61,643 nucleotides of DNA. It comes from UBA10364 sp905182675. Its GTDB lineage: Bacteria; Bacteroidota; Bacteroidia; Flavobacteriales; Schleiferiaceae. Below, in pieces: positions 44,109-53,858 of the stretch. The stretch lies in NCBI GenBank assembly GCA_963933975.1, contig CAWVWE010000011.1, positions 1 through 61,643 on the forward strand. The letters run 5' to 3'. The number at the start of each line of letters is the position of its first letter. The stretch's first letter is position 1. A program made the translations under genes and the position numbers. The notes beneath the pieces are model-generated. The model saw nothing but the letters and a program-made list of their open reading frames with translations, had not been told where the DNA came from and did not search any database.

Positions 44109-46325
44109 ATGAAGGACCAAGAGTTAATAGACATAGAGCTCGTAGATAATGCCTTTAATGATCTGCTGAGCAGTATTGAGTTTAAAACAGATAGTGCCGA
44201 TAAGAAACTTATTCAGCGTGCCTTTCAGTTGGCAAACGACGCTCATAAGGGTGTTAAAAGAAAAACAGGTGAACCTTATGTCACCCATCCTATTGAGGTG
44301 GCTCAAATTGTCGCGACAGAAATTGGTTTAGGGCCTACTTCTATTGCTACAGCATTAATGCACGATGTAGTAGAAGATTCCGATTATACCCTCGAGGACA
44401 TCGAAAGCATGTTTAATCCGAACATTGCAAAACTCATTGATGGACTTACGAAGATATCAGGTGTTGTAAACATGGAGAGTAACATGCAACTTGATAATTA
44501 CAGGAAAATGTTACTTACCATTTCCGATGATGTCCGCGTGATTCTCATAAAACTTGCAGATAGAATGCATAATATGCGTACCATGGATGGTATGCCCCCT
44601 CACAAGCAATTGAAAAAAGCATCTGAAACTCTATTTATATATGCCCCACTCGCACATAGACTGGGGCTTTACAAAATTAAGACTGAGCTAGAAGACACCT
44701 CCTTAAAATACACTGAACCAGAAGTATATAACCTTATCAAGTCTGATATGGATCTTTTGGACAAAGATGACTTTGGTTATCTAAACAAATTTGTATCGGT
44801 TATTAATTCTGGACTTGATGTGACCGGTTTGACTTTCGACATAAAGAAAAGAACCAAGAGTATTTATTCCATCAGGCGTAAAATGATGAACCAGAAAGTC
44901 AACTTTGACGAGGTTTATGATAAATACGCTGTCCGGATTATTATTGATTCTGATGCCGGCTCCGAAAAAAGTGATTGTTGGAAGGCATATTCCATAGTTA
45001 CAGAGCATTTTAACCCCAATCCAGTTCGTCTTAGAGATTGGATATCCTCTCCTAAGAGTAATGGGTATGAAAGTTTACACACCACCGTCATGGGTCCTGA
45101 GGGTCGTTGGGTAGAAGTTCAAATCCGTACCAAACGTATGGATGACATTGCCGAAAATGGTTTTGCTGCTCATTGGAAGTACAAGGAAGATAGCTCAGGG
45201 TCGAACACCTTGGATATATGGCTTCAGCGTATCAAGGAATTTTTGGAAGATCCCGACAATGACAGCGAGGATTTCATTGAAAATTTCAAAATGACTTTAT
45301 TTGCGAGCGAAATTTTCGTTTTCACACCAAAGGGTCAAATGATATCCTTACCAAAGGGAGCTACTGCTCTAGACTTCGCCTTTGATATTCATTCCGAGGT
45401 AGGTGCACATTGTTTAGGAACTAAAGTTAATGGAAAACTTGTACCTATGAGTACACCGATAAAGTCTGGTGACCAGGTAGAGATACTCACATCTCTCAAG
45501 CAAGAACCTAAGGAAGATTGGTTAAGATTTGTTAAAACGGGTAAAGCTAAACAAAGAATAAAACGTAGTCTTAAACAAGAAAAGCAACTTATATCGGGCC
45601 AAGGGTTTAATGTTTTAGAGCGCAAACTAAAGGTGTTAAAGCTAAAATCAACCTCTAGTAATGTTCAAAAACTAGTCAACTATTTTGGCCTTAAAAACCC
45701 TGATGAATTATATTATAAAGTTGGTCTCGGAGTTATTGATAACAAGAAGTTGAGAGAGTACGCAAGAGAAACATCAGGATTGGTCAATTATTTCCGATCG
45801 AGAATTGTAAAAAGCTCTTACGCTAAGACTAAGTTAATTACCAAACAACCTACCATTGAAAATGCCAACGTAGAGTTGGTTTTCGGAAATGATGAACAAG
45901 ACCTAGACTACACTTCTGGGAAATGCTGCTCTCCCCTTCCTGGAGAACGAGTTTTCGGCTTTATCACAACTGCTGAAGGCCTCAAAGTACACCGTCACGA
46001 CTGTCCTAATGCTATAATGCTCCAAGGAAGATTTGCAAACAGAATCATTAAAGCCAAGTGGGTCGACCGCAAGAGCTCCACGAGTACGGTGAATTTGGAG
46101 ATTGAAGGAATGGATAGATTAGGTATGGTCAATGATGTCACTAAAGTCGTCTCCTCGGAGCTTAATATAAATATAAGAGCTATAAGTTTTGCTGTAGATG
46201 ACGGGTTATTCACAGGTCAACTAACGATTGAAGTCGCTGATAAAGTGGGATTAACAGACACTATTAACAATATCAAGAATATAGCTGGTATTAGTCGTGT
46301 TAATCGTGTCGGTAAATTCAATTGA
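44109..46325 (+). CDS. Bifunctional (p)ppGpp synthetase/hydrolase
   Basis: A 738-residue Rel/SpoT enzyme. Order: HD hydrolase domain (His85/Asp86 in ALMHDVVED), synthetase domain (WISSPKSNGYESLHTTVMGP), TGS domain (about 395-455, EIFVFTPKGQMISLPKGATA), an Arg/Cys zinc-like region (SGKCCSPLPGE), and a C-terminal ACT domain from about 665. Both catalytic halves look complete, so it probably makes and degrades the alarmone. Only 6 bp separates it from the methylase gene. Confidence 0.95.
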   Translation: MKDQELIDIELVDNAFNDLLSSIEFKTDSADKKLIQRAFQLANDAHKGVKRKTGEPYVTHPIEVAQIVATEIGLGPTSIATALMHDVVEDSDYTLEDIESMFNPNIAKLIDGLTKISGVVNMESNMQLDNYRKMLLTISDDVRVILIKLADRMHNMRTMDGMPPHKQLKKASETLFIYAPLAHRLGLYKIKTELEDTSLKYTEPEVYNLIKSDMDLLDKDDFGYLNKFVSVINSGLDVTGLTFDIKKRTKSIYSIRRKMMNQKVNFDEVYDKYAVRIIIDSDAGSEKSDCWKAYSIVTEHFNPNPVRLRDWISSPKSNGYESLHTTVMGPEGRWVEVQIRTKRMDDIAENGFAAHWKYKEDSSGSNTLDIWLQRIKEFLEDPDNDSEDFIENFKMTLFASEIFVFTPKGQMISLPKGATALDFAFDIHSEVGAHCLGTKVNGKLVPMSTPIKSGDQVEILTSLKQEPKEDWLRFVKTGKAKQRIKRSLKQEKQLISGQGFNVLERKLKVLKLKSTSSNVQKLVNYFGLKNPDELYYKVGLGVIDNKKLREYARETSGLVNYFRSRIVKSSYAKTKLITKQPTIENANVELVFGNDEQDLDYTSGKCCSPLPGERVFGFITTAEGLKVHRHDCPNAIMLQGRFANRIIKAKWVDRKSSTSTVNLEIEGMDRLGMVNDVTKVVSSELNINIRAISFAVDDGLFTGQLTIEVADKVGLTDTINNIKNIAGISRVNRVGKFN

Positions 46326-46354
46326 ACCATGTATTTTAGCGTTTTACTTCCAAC

Positions 46355-46792
46355 ATGAGCACATTAGAGGCACAAGAACAAGTCAAAGAGGTTTTTAGTA
46401 AATATCTGGAGGTTAACAACCAACGTAAAACTCCAGAACGGTTTGCTATACTCAAAGAAGTCTACGATAGCGAAGATCACTTCGACGTAGAGACCTTGTA
46501 CCTCAAAATGAAAGAGAAAAACTACCGCGTTTCCCGTGCTACTCTTTACAATACTATAGAATTATTACTTATCTGTGGTTTAATCAGGAAACATCAGTTT
46601 GGTCAAAATCAAAGTTTTTACGAAAAATCATATTTCAATAAGCAGCATGATCATGTAATCCTAGATACTGGTGAAGTATTCGAGTTTTGTGATCCCAGAA
46701 TACAAAACATAAAAAAAACAATTGAAGAGGTCTTTGATGTGAATGTAGAAAGTCACAGTTTGTATTTCTATGCAACAAAGAAGAAGTCTTAA
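46355..46792 (+). CDS. fur: Fur-family metal-dependent transcriptional regulator
   Basis: A 145-residue winged-helix repressor. The DNA-binding half contains KTPERFAILKEVYDSEDHFD and RVSRATLYNTIELL. The metal-binding half has NKQHDHVILDTGEVFEFCDPR. There is no CxxC pair, so the structural zinc site of many Fur proteins is absent; only one cysteine remains in that area. Fur versus PerR or Zur is not resolved by sequence. It precedes purA by 15 bp. Confidence 0.88.
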   Translation: MSTLEAQEQVKEVFSKYLEVNNQRKTPERFAILKEVYDSEDHFDVETLYLKMKEKNYRVSRATLYNTIELLLICGLIRKHQFGQNQSFYEKSYFNKQHDHVILDTGEVFEFCDPRIQNIKKTIEEVFDVNVESHSLYFYATKKKS

Positions 46793-46807
46793 AAACAACT
46801 TGAAAAC

Positions 46808-48079
46808 ATGGCAGTAGATGTTCTACTAGGCCTCCAATGGGGCGATGAAGGAAAAGGTAAAATAGTTGATGTACTCACTCGTAAGTACGATATCATTGCC
46901 AGGTTCCAGGGTGGTCCAAATGCTGGGCATACCTTAGAGTTTGAAGGCAAAAAACATGTACTTCATACCATACCATCAGGGGTGTTTCACAAAGGTGTTA
47001 CGAACGTTGTTGGTAATGGTGTCGTAATTGACCCTGTGATCTTCAAAGGCGAGCTAGATAAGCTCATTGAACAAGAGCCCGAGGTGTTGTCCCGATTGAA
47101 AATTTCAAGAAAGGCCCATCTTATTCTTCCTTCTCACAGGTTGTTAGACGCCGCCAGTGAAGCAGCTAAAGGGAAAAAGAAGATTGGATCTACGCTGAAA
47201 GGTATCGGTCCAACTTATATGGACAAAACAGGAAGGAATGGTTTACGGGTTGGAGATATCCAACTAGAAAATTTCCCAGAGCTTTACAATACGCTCGTAA
47301 CTAAGCACATGCAACTCTTAAAGGGTTATCCTGATTTCGAATACAACATAGAAGAATTGGAGAAGGCATGGTTTGCTGCCATTGATTACCTAAGAACTCT
47401 TGATATTATTGATAGTGAACCTTTTGTTCATAATGCGATACGTGAAGGCAGGACAATATTAGCAGAAGGTGCACAGGGTACATTGTTGGATATCGACTTT
47501 GGTACTTATCCATTTGTTACTTCTTCTAATACAACTTGTGCTGGAGCGTGTACAGGACTGGGGGTTGCTCCAAATAGAATCAAAAACGTCTATGGAATCT
47601 TCAAGGCGTATATCACTAGAGTTGGTTCAGGGCCATTTCCAACAGAATTATTTAATTCCACAGGTGAATTGATTCAGGCGCAGGGCCATGAATTTGGTGC
47701 TACTACAGGACGACCCCGTCGTTGTGGATGGTTGGACTTACCTGCGTTGAAGTATGCGATAGACATCAATGGCGTAACAGAATTAATGATGATGAAATCT
47801 GACGTTCTAAGTGGCGTTGGGAATATTCAGGTTTGTACTGCATATCGCTATAAGGGTGAGGTCATTGAACATTTACCTTATAAACTTCAAGATGACTTGA
47901 TTGATCCAATATTCACCGAAATGTTGGGATGGACGGAAGATCTTACACAAATGACGAATGAAGACCAGTTTCCGGACAGTTTCAAGGCTTACATCGCATT
48001 TATAGAGAAGGAAGTTGGAGTGCCTATTACACTAGTCAGTGTAGGTCCTGATAGAGCTCAAACTATATTGAGAAATTAA
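46808..48079 (+). CDS. purA: Adenylosuccinate synthetase
   Basis: A 423-residue GTP-dependent enzyme converting IMP to adenylosuccinate in AMP synthesis. The N-terminal QWGDEGKGKIVDVL is the P-loop/active-site start, and later segments ILAEGAQGTLLDIDFGTYPF and TGRPRRCGWLD are canonical. The stop overlaps the OstA start (TAATG). Confidence 0.98.
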   Translation: MAVDVLLGLQWGDEGKGKIVDVLTRKYDIIARFQGGPNAGHTLEFEGKKHVLHTIPSGVFHKGVTNVVGNGVVIDPVIFKGELDKLIEQEPEVLSRLKISRKAHLILPSHRLLDAASEAAKGKKKIGSTLKGIGPTYMDKTGRNGLRVGDIQLENFPELYNTLVTKHMQLLKGYPDFEYNIEELEKAWFAAIDYLRTLDIIDSEPFVHNAIREGRTILAEGAQGTLLDIDFGTYPFVTSSNTTCAGACTGLGVAPNRIKNVYGIFKAYITRVGSGPFPTELFNSTGELIQAQGHEFGATTGRPRRCGWLDLPALKYAIDINGVTELMMMKSDVLSGVGNIQVCTAYRYKGEVIEHLPYKLQDDLIDPIFTEMLGWTEDLTQMTNEDQFPDSFKAYIAFIEKEVGVPITLVSVGPDRAQTILRN

Positions 48080-49599
48080 TGAAGTGGGCCATACCAATTA
48101 GTGTGGCCCTTCTATGCTCCCTTAATCACTTAGGGGGGCAAACCAAAATCAATATACTCAGTTCTGATATTACAGATATCATCAAGCAGAAGGACGGATC
48201 TCGAAAATACTTTTTAAGAGGTAATGTAGGTCTGCAACAAGATGTAGCTATCATGACCTGCGATTCTGCCATTTTAATCCAGCCAGACAACACGTTCGAA
48301 GCTTTTGGTAAAGTCAAAATAGTCCAATCTGACACCACAGTAGTTACTGGAGAAAAACTCGATTATAGTGGTACGGATAGAACATTCATTATTAGAGATA
48401 ACGTACAATTAACGACTCCAAACTCTACCCTCTCTACCACTGTATTAACGTATAACCGAACGACCTCCACAGCGCGTTACAAAACGCGAAGTACTTTGTA
48501 CCGAAAGGACCTTGAATTAACATCAAACAAGGGATTCTATAATACTAAATCAGAGGTGATTAGACTGCAGGGAGATGTAGAGGCTGTTGACCCAGATTAC
48601 ACCCTGTATACGGATACGTTAATCTACTTTCCTAGTGATAATAGGTATAACTTTGCAGGGCCTAGTATCCTAACAAGGGACAGTAGTACTACCCGCTGTA
48701 TGTTGGGGTCATACGATGCGGAGCATAGTCAATTAAACCTTGGCTCTGGAGCTTCCATTTCTTCTCCAGGTTCTTATATTTCTGCCGATTCGATCAGTTA
48801 CAATCTCAAGGAAGAGCGCGGCGAATTATTTTCGGATGCCTTAGTATCAGATAGTGTAGAAGGATTTGTACTAGAATCTCAGTACATCTATTATATCAAG
48901 GTTCCTAACTATGTTAATGCCTTCTCTCCGGTTTTCTACAGACAAAGCATGGACGAAGGCGACACGCTCTATGCAACCGGCGACACATTGAGTATTAGGC
49001 AAGATTCTTCAGACGCGAGAACAGTCGATCTTCTACACAACACCTCTTTTTTTAGTACGGCGTTTCAAGGTAGGAGTCGCTTTTTCAGATATTATGAGCT
49101 AAGCGAACAACTCCTGTTATTTCCAAAACCACAACTGTGGAGTGAACAAAGTCAATTCTCAGCTGATTCAGCAATCTTAAAGCTGAAGGATAAAAAATTA
49201 GATAGTCTCTACCTTGCAAATAACGTTTCCATCATATCGCAGACCATCGATAGTTCTATTTATGACCAAGCTGTAGGTAAAATGCTTGAGGGATACTTCC
49301 AGGATAACAAACTACATAATCTACTTCTACGAGGTAATGCTCAAAACTTAATGCACAGCTTTGGTCAAGGAGAGCTTCTTCAGGGGATAAACAACACCGC
49401 ATGCTCCTTGATTGAGATCACCTTTATAGATGGAGAAGCAAAGTCTGTGAAGGCCTCTCAGTCTATCGATGCGAGCTATACACCGTGGGAGAAAGCCTCG
49501 AATGAGCAGAAAGTCTTACCAAACTGCAAACCAAATTTTAATTTAAGAGCTACACTAGACGAAACTCGCCCAAAGGTCACTCCTTCAGAATTCCTTTGA
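48079..49599 (+). CDS. OstA/LptA-family outer-envelope protein
   Basis: A 506-residue exported protein with signal peptide MKWAIPISVALLCSLNHLGG. The mature N-terminal half has beta-jellyroll LptA/OstA repeats (GNVGLQQDVAIMTCDSAIL; YSGTDRTFIIRDNVQLTT; GFYNTKSEVIRLQGDVEAVD), which bridge lipopolysaccharide across the periplasm. It is longer than E. coli LptA (about 185), so it may be a fusion form common in Bacteroidota. The end overlaps the convergent MazG-like gene by 23 bp. Confidence 0.85.
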   Translation: MKWAIPISVALLCSLNHLGGQTKINILSSDITDIIKQKDGSRKYFLRGNVGLQQDVAIMTCDSAILIQPDNTFEAFGKVKIVQSDTTVVTGEKLDYSGTDRTFIIRDNVQLTTPNSTLSTTVLTYNRTTSTARYKTRSTLYRKDLELTSNKGFYNTKSEVIRLQGDVEAVDPDYTLYTDTLIYFPSDNRYNFAGPSILTRDSSTTRCMLGSYDAEHSQLNLGSGASISSPGSYISADSISYNLKEERGELFSDALVSDSVEGFVLESQYIYYIKVPNYVNAFSPVFYRQSMDEGDTLYATGDTLSIRQDSSDARTVDLLHNTSFFSTAFQGRSRFFRYYELSEQLLLFPKPQLWSEQSQFSADSAILKLKDKKLDSLYLANNVSIISQTIDSSIYDQAVGKMLEGYFQDNKLHNLLLRGNAQNLMHSFGQGELLQGINNTACSLIEITFIDGEAKSVKASQSIDASYTPWEKASNEQKVLPNCKPNFNLRATLDETRPKVTPSEFL

Positions 49600-49963
49600 T
49601 ATTAGGTTTGAAATAGTTTGGACCTTTTAAGACCTTGCGATCATCTCGATAAATTGGCTTCCCATCCTCTCCTAGTTTACTCATGTTACTCCTTTGAATT
49701 TCATCAAAGACCTCTTCTATTTTATGTTGCATTCCGTGACTGAGAATAGTTCCACAGAGAATATAGAGCATATCTCCTAGTGCATCTGCTACCTCAATAA
49801 GGTCATTGCCTTTCGCTGCTTCCAAGTATTCTAAGTTCTCTTCCACCATTAATCGATATCGAAGATCAATAATTTCGTTAGAAATAGTTGAAACAGGGCT
49901 GTGTTCATTGGGTATTCCAAAGGTGTCATGGAATAATTCAACTTGTGCCAATTGCTTTTTCAT
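49577..49963 (-). CDS. MazG-like/PRA-PH-type nucleotide pyrophosphohydrolase
   Basis: A 128-residue all-alpha NTP pyrophosphohydrolase-fold protein. It has the metal-binding EENLEYLEAA and EVADALGDMLYILCGTIL helices, matching the ExxE...ExxD pattern. The family cleans up nucleotide pools or cleaves phosphoribosyl-ATP; no his genes lie nearby. It diverges from the small membrane protein gene. Confidence 0.82.
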   Translation of the reverse strand: MKKQLAQVELFHDTFGIPNEHSPVSTISNEIIDLRYRLMVEENLEYLEAAKGNDLIEVADALGDMLYILCGTILSHGMQHKIEEVFDEIQRSNMSKLGEDGKPIYRDDRKVLKGPNYFKPNIKGILKE

Positions 49964-49992
49964 AAGTATGATGTTTTTCTATTCAAAGAAAG

Positions 49993-50000
49993 TAAATTTG
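49993..50000 (+). promoter_or_regulatory. -7 promoter element of the small membrane protein gene
   Basis: TAAATTTG, exact TAnnTTTG match, only 5 nt before ATG 50006. It rules out the ATG at 49943 that would give a longer frame. Confidence 0.55.
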
Positions 50001-50005
50001 TTCCC

Positions 50006-50197
50006 ATGGAAAACATTACAACGGGTCACTGGGTTTTTGCAGGGATATTCACGATAGCATTTTTAACTTATCTTTTTTTCAGCTATCGTCATGAGCTCAA
50101 ACTACATAAAGTACACTATAAAAGCGGCGGTATTCAAGTGTTACTATTAATCGTTATTACCCTGTTTGTCCTCTTTGTATTCAAGCGACTTTTCTAG
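50006..50197 (+). CDS. Small two-helix membrane protein of unknown function
   Basis: A 63-residue protein with TM segments at about 9-26 and 43-60, separated by a basic loop (RHELKLHKVHYKSGG). Its start is placed by the -7 element. No motif identifies a role. It lies just before the E1 gene, which has its own -7 element. Confidence 0.65.
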   Translation: MENITTGHWVFAGIFTIAFLTYLFFSYRHELKLHKVHYKSGGIQVLLLIVITLFVLFVFKRLF

Positions 50198-50211
50198 GGC
50201 TCTTTCTGTCT

Positions 50212-50219
50212 TATATTTG
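50212..50219 (+). promoter_or_regulatory. -7 promoter element of the E1 gene
   Basis: TATATTTG, exact TAnnTTTG match, 27 nt before the ATG at 50247. Confidence 0.5.
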
Positions 50220-50246
50220 CGGAAGAGTTTAACTCAACCCTATCAC

Positions 50247-52640
50247 ATGACACAGAAGCAGAAAGAAATCAGTTACCAAGAATTTCACGAGGAAATAAAA
50301 GCAGATTACTACACGGCAGTACTTTCCAGAGAATGCTCACTTATGGGCCGGAGAGAAGTATTAACGGGGAAAGCCAAATTTGGTATTTTCGGTGCTGGTA
50401 AGGAACTCGCACAAATCGCATGGGCTAAAGCGTTCCAAAAGGGAGACTTCAGAAGTGGTTATTATCGCGACCAGACCTTCATGATGGCTTTGGGTGAATT
50501 AGATGCTGTAAAGTTCTTTACATCTCTATACGCTGTAACTGATGTGAAGCATGAACCTATGGCCGCTGGGCGTCAAATGAATGGTCATTTCTCAACGCGT
50601 AGTCTTGATGAGCATGGAGAATGGGTCAACCTTGTTGATCAATACAACAGTTCTTCAGACATCAGTCCTACCGCGGGTCAAATGCCTAGATTATTAGGTT
50701 TAGCACAAGCATCTAAAGTGTATAAAGAAGTTTCTTTCGAAGGTTCTGAAAAATTTTCAGACAACGGAAATGAAGTTGCTTGGGGTACAATCGGAAACGC
50801 TTCGACCTCTGAGGGATTATTTTTTGAAACTATAAATGCAGCTGGAGTACTTCAGGTCCCTATGGTGATTTCCGTATGGGACGATGCTTATGGGATTTCT
50901 GTTGGTGCGGAATACCAGACCACTAAGGAAAATATCAGTGAAATACTAAAGGGATTTCAGCGTGATGAGCAAGGTAAGGGATATGATATATTTATTGTAG
51001 AAGCTTGGGACTACCCTGCCCTTATCAACACGTTTATAAAAGCTTCTAAAGTTGCAAGAGAAGAGCACGTACCGGTAATGATTCATGTAAAGGGTATGAC
51101 ACAACCCCAAGGCCACAGCACATCTGGATCTCATGAACGTTATAAGTCTGAGGAACGTTTGCAGTGGGAACGAGATCATGACTGTATCCTTAAATTCGGT
51201 GAATGGATGATTGCAGAGGGCGTAGTCAAGCAAGAGGACCTCGATGCATTGATAAAAGAAGCGAAGAAGGAAGCTCGAGAAGGTAAAAAAGCTGCGTGGT
51301 CAATATACCAAAGCCAGCCTATAAGACTGCGTAACGAGGTTCTTCCATTGTTAAAGGACCTACAAGTTCAAGGCGAAAAAGGGATATTTACTACGAATGT
51401 TATTAAAGACCTGGAAGCTGTTGAAGATATCGAAGTTGCGCATTCTTTCAAGGCTGTTCGAAAGGCAATTCGATTAGTGGTTGGTGATAACAAGGTCAAT
51501 ACAACTCATCTGAAAGCATGGTTGGCTAAAGAAAATAAGGAACAAACTAAAAGATACAGTTCACATCTTTACAGTGAAAACGACACAGATAAGCTCTTAG
51601 ACTCCGTTCCGGCTGATCTGTCTAAAGCAGAGACAGTTGATGCTCGCATTATAATAAGAGATAATTTTGACGCCCTATTCACAAAATATCCTGAAACGCT
51701 GGTATTTGGCGAGGACTCTGGTAAAATTGGAGACGTTAATCAAGGCCTAGAAGGAATGCAACTGAAATACGGGGAAACAAGAGTTTCGGATGCCGGAATT
51801 CGTGAAGCAACTATTTTAGGCCAAGGAATTGGAATGGCCATGCGAGGACTAAGACCAATCGCGGAAATTCAATACTTAGATTACTTGCTCTACGCGCTAC
51901 AAATCATGTCTGATGATCTGAGCACCCTTCACTATCGTACTGCAGGAGGACAAAAAGCTCCTACTATTGTCCGTACCCGTGGCCACCGTTTAGAAGGTAT
52001 TTGGCATTCTGGCTCCCCTATGGGAACAATTGTTAATTCCATCAAAGGGATTTACGTTCTGGTACCTCGTACAATGGCAAAGGCTGCTGGATTCTACAAT
52101 AAGCTTTTACAGCTGGACAATCCTGCCCTAGTCATAGAATGTTTGAACGGGTATAGACGTAAGGAACTAATACCAGCGAATTTAGCAGAATTTACCACAC
52201 CCATAGGAAAGGTAGAGGTAATGAGAGAAGGTGCTGATATCACCTTACTAACCTATGGTTCTAATTGTCATCTTGCGGAGGCAGCAGCAGAAGAATTGGC
52301 TTTGCTTGGAGTAGATATTGAACTTATAGACGCACAATCACTTATACCTTTTGACATAAGTCATGATGTTGTTAAGAGTCTAAAGAAAACCAATACACTC
52401 ATTATACTTGATGAGGATGTTCGCGGCGGTGGAAGCGCTTTCTTATTGCAACACATTCTTGAAGATCAAGGTGGGTATCAGTATTTAGACAGTGCCCCTA
52501 AAACAATTACCTCTAAAGACCACAGGCCAGCATTCGCCTCAGATGGAGACTATTTTTCTAAACCATCCATAGATGATATGGTGGAAGAAATATATGCTAT
52601 CATGACCGAAAAACAACCCCAATCTTATCCAGCATTATAA
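50247..52640 (+). CDS. Fused alpha/beta E1 component of a 2-oxoacid dehydrogenase
   Basis: A 797-residue thiamine-diphosphate enzyme with the E1 alpha half (to about 450; GKELAQIAWAKAFQKGDFRS, GNASTSEGLFFETINAAGVL) fused to the E1 beta half (about 470-797; FGEDSGKIGDVNQGLEGMQL, RVSDAGIREATILGQGIGMA). The fused form is common in Bacteroidota, where it serves branched-chain or pyruvate-type complexes; the substrate is not resolved by sequence. E2/E3 are not in the window. ATG 50247 replaces an upstream frame that overlaps the promoter. Confidence 0.93.
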   Translation: MTQKQKEISYQEFHEEIKADYYTAVLSRECSLMGRREVLTGKAKFGIFGAGKELAQIAWAKAFQKGDFRSGYYRDQTFMMALGELDAVKFFTSLYAVTDVKHEPMAAGRQMNGHFSTRSLDEHGEWVNLVDQYNSSSDISPTAGQMPRLLGLAQASKVYKEVSFEGSEKFSDNGNEVAWGTIGNASTSEGLFFETINAAGVLQVPMVISVWDDAYGISVGAEYQTTKENISEILKGFQRDEQGKGYDIFIVEAWDYPALINTFIKASKVAREEHVPVMIHVKGMTQPQGHSTSGSHERYKSEERLQWERDHDCILKFGEWMIAEGVVKQEDLDALIKEAKKEAREGKKAAWSIYQSQPIRLRNEVLPLLKDLQVQGEKGIFTTNVIKDLEAVEDIEVAHSFKAVRKAIRLVVGDNKVNTTHLKAWLAKENKEQTKRYSSHLYSENDTDKLLDSVPADLSKAETVDARIIIRDNFDALFTKYPETLVFGEDSGKIGDVNQGLEGMQLKYGETRVSDAGIREATILGQGIGMAMRGLRPIAEIQYLDYLLYALQIMSDDLSTLHYRTAGGQKAPTIVRTRGHRLEGIWHSGSPMGTIVNSIKGIYVLVPRTMAKAAGFYNKLLQLDNPALVIECLNGYRRKELIPANLAEFTTPIGKVEVMREGADITLLTYGSNCHLAEAAAEELALLGVDIELIDAQSLIPFDISHDVVKSLKKTNTLIILDEDVRGGGSAFLLQHILEDQGGYQYLDSAPKTITSKDHRPAFASDGDYFSKPSIDDMVEEIYAIMTEKQPQSYPAL

Positions 52641-52649
52641 AATACCTAC

Positions 52650-53858
52650 ATGAATAAAAGCCCCCGATTGTTCCCAAATACCGTAAAAGGTGTACTTGAA
52701 GCCTTAGAATCATCTTTTGGTAAAGGTTTGTACGTCAATAGAGTACTTGAGAATTCACTCCGTGTGAACAAGAAATGGGGTTCACGTGACCGCAGTTTTG
52801 TTGCAGAGCATACCTATGAGATTGTTCGATGGTGGAATTTCTTATGGGCCATATTAGATCAGGAGCCAAATGTCAATAGAAATAGTCTTGAGCAATTGTT
52901 TGGCGTCTACTGGAAGTGGCGAGGATTTGATCTCCCTGAATGGCCTGGATTTGATTCAATCAGAGCTATCGACATAGATGCTAGGTCGCTTGAGATAACA
53001 GCTCTGCACGAGCGTGAGAGCTATGCGTTGTGGTTCAGTGAGCTTGCTCAGGAGCAGTTGGGTGACAAATGGGCACAACTGGCCCACGATTTGAACCAGC
53101 CTAATAGTGTTAACATTAGGATTAATACGCTGAAGTCAAATGAAAAGGACGTAATCCAAGAGTTGGCAGATGCGGGAATTGTCGTTTATCGTCATCCAGC
53201 GTTTCCAAAAGCTCATTTTTTGGATGGTCGTCCGAAACTTAAGAATAATTCATCTTTTCTTAAAGGTAAATTCGAAATACAAGACGCTGGTTCACAAGAG
53301 ATTAGTTATTTCTTGAATCCCACCCCTGGCTCAGTTGTTATTGATGCTTGTGCAGGAGCGGGTGGAAAGACACTCCATTTAGGTGCATTGATGGAAAACA
53401 AGGGTACATTAATTGCCATGGAAGTTGAGGGGCGAAAGCTCGAGGAACTCCATAGACGTACACAACGTAGTGGCCTAACCATTATGGAAACTAGGGCGTG
53501 GGAGGAAGAAGGCGTATTGGCAGAGCTTACAGGTACCGCGGACTACCTGCTCTTAGATGCTCCCTGTTCTGGAACAGGAACTATAAAACGTGAACCTGAC
53601 ACCAAATGGAAATTTGAGCCCGTACATCTGGCGCAATACCAGAGCTTACAGTTTGAAATACTCGACAAGTACCCTGCTATGCTTAAATCTGGCGGGACTC
53701 TGGTCTACGCTACATGTAGCATACTGCCGAGTGAAAATAGTGATCAGATAATGCTCTTCCTTGAGAATCATTCGGAGTTCAGCCTGATAGAAGAAAGAAC
53801 CATTGACCCAGCAACTAATAATGACGGCTTCTACATGGCCAAACTATTGAAAGCATAA
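52650..53858 (+). CDS. RsmB/NOP-family RNA m5C methyltransferase
   Basis: A 402-residue SAM-dependent enzyme. The Rossmann motif is VIDACAGAGGKTLHL (230-244), and the two cysteines of the family are in DAPCSGTGT (Cys306) and ATCSI (Cys356), one acting as nucleophile. An N-terminal NusB-like helical part is present. It lies 9 bp after the E1 gene and overlaps murQ by one base. Confidence 0.93.
   Translation: MNKSPRLFPNTVKGVLEALESSFGKGLYVNRVLENSLRVNKKWGSRDRSFVAEHTYEIVRWWNFLWAILDQEPNVNRNSLEQLFGVYWKWRGFDLPEWPGFDSIRAIDIDARSLEITALHERESYALWFSELAQEQLGDKWAQLAHDLNQPNSVNIRINTLKSNEKDVIQELADAGIVVYRHPAFPKAHFLDGRPKLKNNSSFLKGKFEIQDAGSQEISYFLNPTPGSVVIDACAGAGGKTLHLGALMENKGTLIAMEVEGRKLEELHRRTQRSGLTIMETRAWEEEGVLAELTGTADYLLLDAPCSGTGTIKREPDTKWKFEPVHLAQYQSLQFEILDKYPAMLKSGGTLVYATCSILPSENSDQIMLFLENHSEFSLIEERTIDPATNNDGFYMAKLLKA

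Noticed and set aside
49943..50005. Longer form of the small membrane protein
   Set aside because: Its ATG is upstream of the exact -7 element at 49993-50000.
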